Shown here one piece after another: positions 36,620 to 45,599 of a stretch of DNA of 64,000 nucleotides. Made by a program: the position numbers and the translations under genes. The stretch covers positions 10,892,001-10,956,000 of the forward strand of contig JAKSXM010000263.1 in assembly GCA_022575985.1 (NCBI GenBank), given 5' to 3'. The notes beneath the pieces were generated by a model, which was not told the DNA's origin, did no database searches, and saw only the letters and a program-made list of their open reading frames with translations. Source of the stretch: Anagrus nilaparvatae (taxonomy: Eukaryota > Arthropoda > Insecta > Hymenoptera > Mymaridae). Numbering within the stretch: the first letter of the stretch is position 1; each line of letters begins with the position of its first letter.

Positions 36620-37900
36620 TACAAGAACTAACTTTGCGTATATAGTATTTTTTTAATTTGTGTTTTTCTAAGTTTTTATTTTGTCTAGTTTTTGATTTAA
36701 ATTAGAATATTGGTTTTTTTGCCCTTTGCTACAGAAATATTTGTATTTTGCATTAGCCAACATTATAAGAATAATAAAACTAAAAAAAATGTAGATTGTT
36801 TACTCATCTAAATATTGTTTTAAGAATTATAAATTTTATTTTTATTTTGTCTAATGCAAATTGTATTATTTATGATAATCAAAAATATATTTAATATATT
36901 TAATATATTAAAAATTAAATATTTATAAGAATAAAAATTGTTTATTTTTTATGCTAAAATTTTGTATCATGAATATAATTTAATTTAAGATTAAAGTAAG
37001 TACTTATTTCTCAAGTACTTACGCTTTCAATTTACGTTTACGTTATCAAAAAAATTTTTTTTTTTTTAGTTTGTATTCTTTTAAATTTAGATACACATCT
37101 TATAACTTAAATAATTCCGTTCCACAATGTGCCGATTTAATTAAAAATTATCCGTCTTTGTACAATTTTATTTTTTCACTTATTTATTTGTTTCAAAGCC
37201 TTCGAATACTTTTTAGAAACATGATACTTTTTTCAAATTTTCATTATTTGACTCAGATTACGGGTAATAAAGTTAGTAATAATGTTCATAAACAAGATTT
37301 TTTTAATTTCAAATATATTTGGTAACCTTGTGAAATGCAAATTTTACATACTTATCATGTAGCGATGAGCACATTCTTTTATTATAAAAATGAAATTTTA
37401 CGTAATCAGAAAATTTTTTATTGAATCGGTACATTGTGCGTTGATTTGAGAATAAGTTATTTTGAGAATAACTCTGAAGTAAAAATCTTGAGTTTTAATT
37501 TAAACAAAGCTTTGAAAAAATTTACTTTTTTATTTTTATTTTATTTGTAAGCAAATAAGAAAACAATTCTCAACCAACTGAATACTCTGCATAGAGTTTT
37601 GCAATTTTTTTTAAAACAATGTGCAACTCCGTTTCAACTATTTACAATTCCTTTGCAATTCTTCGCAAGTCTATGCAGATTTTTTTGTTAGTTGTGGTTT
37701 AAAGAAAACACAGTAAACTTAATCATTAATGTTAATGTTATAAGTATTTTATTAATAAAACTATTTAATTTAAAAATATATTGTTTGAAAACTTTATTTT
37801 TCACAAAACTCAACAATTATTCCTTTTTTATTCCTGTTTATTATATATATATATCAGTTAATTTATAATTTTATACAATTTTAAAATTTAAAATAATTTT
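36620..37900. other. AT-rich stretch between the DUF4806-type gene and the right end
   Basis: No gene supported. AATAAAA at 36771-36777, about 155 bases past the stop, is a possible polyadenylation signal for the DUF4806-type gene. An open frame at 37071-37325 is low-complexity Phe/Asn-rich and probably spurious. Confidence 0.4.
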
Positions 37901-37904
37901 TTTT

Positions 37905-38038
37905 AAGAATCCGATACGAATACGATACGTATACGAATATTTGTCCCATTTCGTATTCGATCCGTATGCGTTTCGTATACGACACGAGTCCGCTCGTATT
38001 CGTCTCGTATTCGCCTCGTATTGTTTGTGCCGATTGGG
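37905..38038 (-). repeat. Right terminal inverted repeat of the giant element
   Basis: Read on the minus strand: CCCAATCGGCACAAACAATA, then at least eight tandem-like CGAATACGA/CGTATACGA motifs up to about 37910. It aligns with the left end at roughly three-quarters identity, with about 50 bp more of the repeat motifs. Confidence 0.75.
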
Positions 38039-38208
38039 GATGTTATTTAAAACATACACATATCAAGTTAGGACAATTTAATTTAATATGATTCATTTAA
38101 CAATTATGCCCAGTACCGGTCAATAAAATCAAAAATAATAATATATATATGCTTAGAAAATATTTGGGCGATTAATAGAAATAAATAAAAATTTAATATT
38201 AAAATATT
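38039..38208 (+). repeat. Right part of the interrupted second repeat unit
   Basis: Matches 7485-7652 of the ribozyme-bearing unit at about 95%, starting with the duplicated GAT. It diverges at 38209, before the point where the ribozyme would lie, so this second copy has no hammerhead. Confidence 0.85.
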
Positions 38209-38209
38209 T

Positions 38210-39030
38210 TATTTAAAGTTTTAATTACTGTAAGCTTAGACTGTTAACTTCCTTTACATTTATCCTAATTGACCAAGATTTTAAAAATCTAAGCTTTCCT
38301 TAAGTTCAGGTAATTTTTAATCCATCGAGCACGTATAAAAAATTTTGTTTGCTACAAATGAGATTTTGGTTGCTTAAAGCAGATTTGTTCTTTAGTCAAA
38401 TTTTTTTGTACTTTTAAATTATTGCCACTATTTGCTTATATTCTAAAATTGTCTAAAATATAATCATAAATAATTTTTACTTAATTTTAAAAAGTTTTAA
38501 ACAATATAAATAACTAAAAGAAAGCAATAGATCAGTAGTGAAAACATTGGCCTGATGCAAGGTAGTCCGCAGTTTGACCCCAGAGAAAAAACCTTCTAGG
38601 CAAAATCCTTTCTATGATGGTTAATATGCAAAAAACACGTATCATTACACAAGCATTAACTTTTGCAAACTAATGAGTAAACTCTTTAAAAACTCAAACA
38701 TCAGAAGAGCATACTTTATGAAAAATCTCATCGAAAATTCAGAAACGTTCAAAATATTAGACGCTGTAAAAAAGTGTGGTATATCTATGATAATTACCAT
38801 ATTATACCATACCAATATAAATTATTATGTAATAGTATGTATGGTATAGAACGGAGTAAATATTTTAAATATCTTTGTTTTAACATTTTCAGGTGAATTA
38901 ATATAAATTTGTATTATATTTAGTCATTTATTTGAATCTCATATTATCAATTGTTAATTCACAATGCTTACACATAATATTAAATAAAAATTTTACATTT
39001 AATTGTTACTATATTTCAAATAAATGAATT
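38210..39030. other. AT-rich spacer
   Basis: No gene supported. At 38545-38585 a TGGCCTGATGCAAGGTAG stretch followed by GCAGTTTGACCCC faintly resembles tRNA A and B boxes (tRNA-derived SINE), but no arms can be drawn. Confidence 0.3.
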
Positions 39031-39034
39031 TTAC

Positions 39035-39308
39035 CCTGAATTGTCCTTTTCCATTTATTAAAACTGTTTCTGGATCTTGTCCGGTATTCACTGCAAGCCG
39101 ACCAGGAAACCGTTCAGCTGCATCTTCATGCATCCAGTCACTTATAAGAAGAACGTGTGTAGTCAGATCATAATCGTATAAGTGACTATTAGGATCCTTA
39201 GTTGGTGGCTGACGCACGACTATACTACCGTATAATCCATCCATTTTTTGTAATCCTGTATGAGCATGCCAAAAATGCGTTCCAGAATTTCCAGCTATCC
39301 ATTGATAT
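39035..39308 (-). CDS. Laccase-type multicopper oxidase, one internal exon
   Basis: Multicopper oxidases oxidise phenols or metal ions while reducing oxygen to water; insect members act in cuticle tanning and related roles. This minus-strand exon has an acceptor (AATTAG|ATATCAATGG, exon start 39308) and a donor (CAGG|GTAAAA, end 39035). It encodes about 91 residues without a stop. It contains the copper-ligand motif THFWHAHTG, then DGLYGSIVVRQPP, LLISDWMHEDA and VNTGQDPETVLINGKG, all typical of the first to second cupredoxin domain. No other exon was recognised in the window, and a 1.8-kb transposon occupies the upstream side. It may belong to a gene with long introns or be an isolated fragment. 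Confidence 0.75.
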
Positions 39309-39382
39309 CTAATTATACAAAAGTATGTAGAATAAAAATTGAAAACAAAATAAAAATTTTTAAAACTAAACACTGTATATAT

Positions 39383-41172
39383 GTTACACCCCAAACGTGT
39401 AATTGACCATTTCATGAAATGGTCAACTTTATGACCAATTCATGAAATGTTCAACTTTTTGACCAAATCATGAAATGGTCAAGCCGCTTGCCCATTTCAT
39501 TGGTCAGAAATCTTCAATTTTTTTACACTAGTTGGTCAATAATTTTAGAATGAATAAAAATAACATTTAAGTACACAGAACACGGAGAAAAATAACTGTT
39601 AAAAATAACAAAAATTGCTGGTTATGTTTACATTATTAAGTTTTGTTATTTTCTGTTCAAATATTTTGTAAATATAACCATGTTTATAGTTAGAATTACA
39701 ATATTCTGACTTCATATTTGTAAAATTTACAAATTTTTTTTGTAATTAAAACTAACCCCGTTTTACTAAAATTAACCTTGTAAAATAAACAAAATATTTT
39801 TCTCCGTGAAGTCGGTACTATATTCTTTAATTTTAATAATTAATAATTAAAATCGCTTGCTACATAATAAAAAAAATTATTAAAAAATTTCTAAAACTAA
39901 AATATATAATTAATTAAAAAATTTATATATTATAGTATATTTACATTTAAAATAAATAGCATTATTTTTCTCACACATGCTAATTCAATTATTTTTTATT
40001 AAAAAAAAATTCTTAATTTCTCAGGTTCTATTTAGTCAATAAGGTACCATAATCAACAGTTTATATGGTAACTACTACTCCGTCCCATGAGAAATGCACG
40101 ATTCATCCTTAAATTAGCAAAAACCACCCTGAAAGAAAATAACTATTTGCTGATCTGAAATTCTTTTTAAGGCCCCCTTTTCAAAAAATTTTTTTTTTAT
40201 GAATAAATTTTGTTTAAAGTATTTTATTATAAAAATACTCCAATTTTTTTTTTAATTTTACATTACTATGAAAGAAAACAAAAAAAAGGTTTATTTTTAT
40301 TTTCTAAATTTTGTACATTTTATAGAGGGTGTCAAAGTAGAGGCTGTAAAAAAACGGTTCCAGTTGTGACGCCTATTGTAGGCATCAAAAAATAAAAACG
40401 CTATATATTCTCTATAGATAAGTTTTTGAGTTAGAACTGGAACCGATTTCAAAAAGTAGTATTGATAAAAACGCGTTTAAATTTTTTAAATGCTTATGTT
40501 TTCATATGACTGCGGCCCATAAAAATCAAAATATCTGAAAAACATAGTTTTTTCATTACACGCTGCAAAAAAGATCTACTTTCTTACTTTCGGGCGATCT
40601 TTTGTATGTGTTGAACACGGGAAAAAAGGTAGGAAATTTTACTTTCAGAACTGTTTGCACTCGTTTGCTACGCTCAATCGTTCATACAACTACATTGAAA
40701 GCCAAATCCTATTTTTTTTCTCTTGTTAAACAAATAGATATTTTTTGCCTAAACATTTTTTCTTGAAATATTAAATAAGAAAATCAAAAAAACAGAAAAC
40801 GCATAAAAAAGTTATAAATTATAATTATAATTTATATAAGTTATAAATTATAATTATATTCATATAAAATATATAAATATATATTTTTATTAGAAATTTT
40901 TTACTTAAAAATTATTTTAAATTTAGATTTGTAACATATTTATTATTAATATGTATTTTTAATTATTAATTAATAAAATTAAAAAATATAATAATGAATC
41001 CTATGTACATAAATGTTATTTTTACTCATTCAAAAATTATTGACCAACTAGTGTAAAAAAATTGAATATTTTTGACCAATTCAAGAAATGGTCAAAATTT
41101 TGATCAATTTATGAATTGGGCAAGGGGCTTGACCATTTCATGAATTGGTCAATAACACGTTTGGGGTGTAAC
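39383..41172. mobile_element. 1.79-kb TIR element, ends GTTACACCCCAAACG
   Basis: Inverted ends of about 160 bp: GTTACACCCCAAACGTGT..., with several internal GACCAWTTCATGAAATGG units, then ACACTAGTTGGTCAATAAT; all are mirrored at the right end. The ends contain tandem variants of TGACCATTTCATGAAATGGTCA, which is itself nearly palindromic. The interior is AT-rich with no transposase. The flanks are (TA)n, so an 8-bp or 2-bp duplication cannot be told apart. Confidence 0.75.
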
Positions 41173-41179
41173 ATATATA

Positions 41180-41530
41180 TATATATATATATATCCTAGA
41201 GGTACTGTAGTGAATAGAGGTTCTCTAAACGAATGGTGGTTCTCTACTGAACATTTTGGGCTCCTGATGGGCAATATATAATCTAATTTGAATCTGCCCA
41301 TATTGCGGGATTTTCAATAAGACGTCCAATACAAAAAACCGTCAGTCTCGATACGCCTAATTAGAAGAGGCTTCCTTAATTTTTTCTGAGAACCGCGAGC
41401 TGGTATTTATGCAACTTATATTGCATAAATCTCTCCAAATTTACGTCATAGCTGACTTTTGGTCTCACGCTATTGTGCTAGATCAGCATCAGCGGAAATG
41501 CACCAGCTGTGTAAAATAAAAAATAGTGTC
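41180..41530. other. GC-richer unexplained stretch
   Basis: About 350 bp with normal base composition (unlike the surrounding DNA) and TTATGCAACTTATATTGCATAA, an imperfect palindrome, at about 41410-41435. No open frame or known repeat recognised. Confidence 0.4.
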
Positions 41531-42070
41531 TTTTTTTTTTATTTTTTAAATTCAGGATGACGCAGATTTTAAAAAATACAAATATGTTTACTTGTAACTA
41601 TTTTCATAATAATTAACTATTATTTTTTTTTTTTTATAAATCATTTTTATTATCAAATAGATTTATGTTATTTTGAGGTAAAAAATTTTGAAACTTTAAA
41701 AGATTCGATTCCGAATGTTTGTACATTTATTTATGTGTCTGGTTATAAATATTGCAAAAATGAAAAAAAAATTTATTACTTCGTAACTTTATTTTTTTTT
41801 TTTTTTGAAATAAGGAGGTACAGGAAACCCTCCGTATTCGCGGATAATCGTATTCGCGGATTCAAATATACGCGTTTTTTCAAAATATACCGGGATTCTT
41901 TTTTCGCGGATTTGAATTTGGTTTTACGCGGTTTTGTAGCAATGTTCACAATTATTAATTTTTTTTTTCACAAGATTTTTGGTTAAAAACATTATAAAAA
42001 TTTCCTTTTTGGCTAATTAAAATAAATTAAAAACAATTATTAATTTTTTTTCACAAGATTCTGCGAAAAA

Positions 42071-42157
42071 GCAGTGCATGTATACGAAGAATTATATAGA
42101 GATATGATCCGTACAGCTAAACAGAAGACCCTTACAGATTATTTCACTTGCCAATAA
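42071..42157 (+). pseudogene. C-terminal remnant of a Tigger-like transposase
   Basis: A 28-codon frame ending VYEELYRDMIRTAKQKTLTD-YF plus a few residues and TAA. The KQxTLxDYF ending is characteristic of pogo/Tigger DDE transposases. Everything upstream (HTH and DDE core) is gone. Its place, close to the right end of the host element once the nested insert is removed, is what simple internal deletion would leave. Confidence 0.7.
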
Positions 42158-42210
42158 AATAATTTTCATTCTCAAAATTTTTTTGTTTTACTTTATGTAC
42201 ATATATACTA

Positions 42211-43887
42211 GGGTTGTTCACTAAAAAACAAAAGTGCGCCAAAAATGTTCTTGCTTAAGTATGTTGAAGTTTAGGTGACAAAATGATCCCGTACTAAATT
42301 TCAGCTTATTTGAGAACGATTTAGGGGTCACACAAACCCAGGGTAGCTCTCAAGTGGTTAGCTAACACCGACAATTAGTGCAAACCACAAAATTTTTTTT
42401 CAAAATACGTTTTCTATGCTTCTTAACATGTTTTCGGTGTCGCTAAACTCGAAAATAAGGTCCTCAGAGTCCGAAAATACCTTAATCACCCTTAAACACC
42501 GAAAACACCTCATTTTTTATCAAAAATTTTTGGATTTTATAGCGAAAATCATATATATTCGAAACATCTGGATTATAAATTACAATTGATAACTTAGAAA
42601 TGTTGAAAAAATACCGAAAACTCCTTCCGTTTATTCCAACGCGCCTTCTTGGCTGAGAAACGCAGGGCTCAATTTTATAACAATGTTATAAGATAGGGTT
42701 TTTAGGCAATTTTCCAAATAACGCTGTCTTATTGCAATTCTACCAAAATACTATCGTTTAGTCTCATTTTTTTCGAATAAGTTTTTCCTTTCAAACGCCG
42801 TAAACCGCAATTTTGCATCACCGACTTTCTCATTGCTATAGTTAGAAAATTAAATATCCATTTTTTGTCAAAAATGACCAGTTTTAAAATTGCTTATAAA
42901 ATTTTAATTTTTAAAGAAAATGAGTCTTAAAGGTCTCAAAAATTTCAATTAAGCTCTAAGGTTTGAAAAAATTTTTACTCCTTCCTTTTCAATTGTTTGT
43001 TTAGCAGATATGATAATTTAAAAAAAGTGTCTTAATTTAAGGTTTTTTTATAAAAAATCATATTTTATCACTATCTTTGTCGAGTCATATCTCAAAAAAG
43101 TATAAAGCAAAATGGACGAGTGAAAATTTTTCGAAACTTGAGACTAATACAAAATATTAGAGACCTATAAGACTTATTTTCTTTAACAATTACAATTTTA
43201 GCAGCAATTTTAAATTTGGTCATTTTTGACAAAAAATGGACATTTGATTTTCTAACTATAGCGATGAGAAAGTCGGTGATGAAAAATTGCGGTTTACGGC
43301 GTTTGAAAGGTAGAACTTATTCGAAAAAAATGAGACCAAACGATAGTATTTTGGTAGAATTGCAATAAGACAGCGTTATTTGGAAAATTGCCTAAAAACC
43401 CTATCTTATAACATTGTTATAGAATTGAGCCCTGCGTTTCTCAGCCAAGAAGGCGCGTTGGAATAAACGGAAGGAGTTTTCGGTATTTTTTCAACATTTT
43501 TAAGTCATCAATTGTAATTTATAATCCAGATGTTTCGAATATATACGATTTTCGCTATAAAATCCAAAAATTTTTGGTAAAAAAAGGGGTGTTTTCGGTG
43601 TTTAAGGGTGATTAAGGTATTTTCGGACTCTGAGGACCTCATTTTCGAGTTTAGTGACACCGAAAACATATTAGGAAGCATAGAAAACGTATTTAAAAAA
43701 AAATTTTTGTGGTTCGCACTAATTTTCGGTGTTAGCCAACCACTTGAGAGCTACCCTGGGTTTGTGCGACCCCTAAATCGTTCTCAAATGAGCTGAAAAT
43801 TGGTACGGGATCATTTTGTCACCTAAACTTCAACATACTTCAGGAAGAACATTTTTGGCGCACTTTTTTTTTTTTAGTGAACAACCC
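42211..43887. mobile_element. 1.68-kb near-perfect palindromic element nested in the Tigger copy
   Basis: Ends GGGTTGTTCACTAAAAAA and mirror, with TA on both sides (42209-42210 and 43888-43889). Each arm is about 800 bp and highly similar, for example GTGCGCCAAAAATGTTCTT at the left and AAGAACATTTTTGGCGCAC at the right, and CCAACGCGCCTTCTTGGCTG with its mirror. The loop is near 43000-43090. No protein is encoded; short open frames are in arm sequence. Confidence 0.85.
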
Positions 43888-44343
43888 TAATATATACATA
43901 TATATACTACGGTCCCAGTCCCGCGTTATTCGCGGATTTTCTTATTCGCGGGCTTTTTCCGGTCTCAATTACCCGCGAATACAGAGGGTTTCCTGTAGGT
44001 GTAATATATATTTGCTAGATGTAAAGAACTTATATTGTATGAATATGTGTTGGTATGATGTAACTTTTATTTAAAGTCGGCAAAAGACGTAAATTTAACT
44101 ATAATGTAATTCAGGTAAGTCTTTAATTATGTAGTATGCACCCTACCGTTTTTCAATAATATAAAATAATGGAGCCCCCCCCCCCCTGATCTGTTCCCGG
44201 TGTTCTTGTTATTGATTTATTATCATTAATTTTTATTATTATCATGTTGTTATTGTCCAAAATATATATATCTTATATAATCTTACTACTATAGTAAGCT
44301 TATAGTAGTAAGTTCTATATATATTTAAAAATTTATTTGTGTG

Positions 44344-44348
<5 letters not shown>

Positions 44349-44378
<30 letters not shown>
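44349..44378 (+). repeat. (TG)n microsatellite
   Basis: About 15 uninterrupted TG units, at the start of one copy of a dispersed repeat. Confidence 0.95.
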
Positions 44379-44379
<1 letters not shown>

Positions 44380-44380
<1 letters not shown>

Positions 44381-44690
44381 CATCATCAGGGTCAAACCAG
44401 TGAACGAAATTGTATAAAACCGGTGTAAAATTAAAGAAAAAAAGTCTGCGGGTGACATAGGCCATAGTTTTGTGACAAAGCTATTGTACTTTTGGAGATA
44501 TTCAATTTTTAGTGTTTTTAAACTTGATAATATTTTTAAAAATTTTTTAATATTAATTTAAATATCTTGAGACAATCAAAAAATTTTAGTGTCGCAGTTT
44601 GTAGTATTCGATTCAGCACCAAATTTTGCGATTCTCCTAAATTTTTATTCAAAACGGAGGTACATTTAAAATTTTATAAAATATTTTTGA
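44380..44690 (+). repeat. Dispersed repeat, copy B
   Basis: Begins ATCATCATCAGGGTCAAACC after the TG microsatellite, then AAAACCGGTGTAAAATTAAA, an AAAAAGTCTGC block and a TTTTGGAGATATTCAATTTT block. Same family as 17640-17960 and 44765-45070. Confidence 0.65.
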
Positions 44691-44764
44691 AGCTGGTTAA
44701 AAATTTAAAAAATTTTTTTTTATTTTTTATGGTATTTTTAATCATCTATTTGTGGGTCTGTGTG

Positions 44765-45070
44765 TGTATGTGTTTCATCATCAGGGTCTAATTGATGAAA
44801 AGTCAAAATGAAGTGTCAAAATATAGAAAAAAAGTCTGCCGGTGACATAGTTTTGTAACTCAGCTACCGTACTTTTGGAGATATTCAATTTTTACTATTT
44901 TTGGGAAAATAAAATTTTTTTTTGAAATTTTGATTAAAAAGTGAAACATTTTCTAAATATGATAAAATTTTATGGTCGCAATTGGTATTACTCGATTCGG
45001 CACTAATTTATACGTACTCAGATAAATTTGTATAAAAAAGGACGTTTCTTTAAAAATTTGTAAAATTGAT
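44765..45070 (+). repeat. Dispersed repeat, copy C
   Basis: Begins GTGTATGTGTTTCATCATCAGG and follows the same block order as copies A and B, extending further to TTGGTATTACTCGATTCGGC and a TTTATACGTACTCAG block. Copies B and C are tandem in the same orientation. Confidence 0.65.
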
Positions 45071-45599
45071 TTTTCAAAAAAAATTTTTGTAATTTGCGGT
45101 AAAAATAAAAAAACCAGAGAAAAATTCGAAAAAAAGAAATTTTATAGATTATGTACTGTTCAGAAAACAAAAACATGATTGCTGTATCGTATATTAATTT
45201 TTTTACAAATCAGTTAATCGAGATTATCATTAACGAAAAATTAGGGCCCTTTGAAAAACTAGATTTTGAATATCCAGGAGTCAAACGCACGATTGTTTAT
45301 TTAAAAATGATTGTATTACTTGCAATTTATATTGTATACACTACAAACTATTAGGACTATAAAAAGGCCCCTCAAAAAATTATTTGATAATTTTTTATTA
45401 TGTGGCCTTAAATTCTCAGGATAAAAAATACCGAAAAAATTAGATTATATATTAGATTATTATTATTATTCAGTTAATCACACAAAGTTTTAAATATGAA
45501 ATAATTAGCCGACTAACATGATTCATAATAGGTTTTGAAGTTTCTAAGTCTATAAGTACCAAAATAGTACACGATATACTAATACTTTAGTATATTAAT

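Larger units (their letters stand above)
7963..38038 (+). mobile_element. Giant (30.1 kb) TIR transposon with CACTA-like transposase and captured gene fragments
   Basis: Three observations support one insertion. First, the ends are inverted repeats: CCCAATAAGCACAA at the left and, read on the other strand, CCCAATCGGCACAA at the right. They are followed by matching blocks such as AAATGGGACAAAT and GTATCGTATTCGTATCG; the left end lacks about 50 bp. Second, the flanks are the two halves of one 475-bp repeat unit, broken at GAT. Third, GAT is duplicated (7960-7962 and 38039-38041), while the intact unit has a single GAT at the matching place. Cargo: transposase, DUF4806-type gene, zinc-binding exon, MFSD6-like and MSH5-like gene fragments, and nested MITEs. 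A 3-bp duplication and CG-rich subterminal repeats fit the CACTA/En-Spm group, although the ends do not start CACTA. Confidence 0.7.
41821..43995 (+). mobile_element. Pogo/Tigger-like element, internally deleted and split by a nested palindrome
   Basis: Ends are CAGGAAACCCTCCGTATTCG and the mirror CGAATACAGAGGGTTTCCTG, flanked by TA on each side (41819-41820 and 43996-43997). The end sequence resembles the CAGTCGGCCCTCCGTATCCG style of Tigger elements. The C-terminal end of a Tigger-type transposase is still readable inside. After removing the nested insert (42211-43887) the element is about 0.5 kb, a deletion derivative. Confidence 0.75.

Noticed and set aside
7963..38038. Canonical CACTA termini for the giant element
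   Set aside because: Neither end begins CACTA or CACTG; the ends are CCCAAT. The CACTA assignment therefore rests only on the transposase motifs and the 3-bp duplication.
38535..38600. tRNA-like A/B boxes
   Set aside because: Spacing and arms do not fit a tRNA; similarity is too weak to call a SINE.
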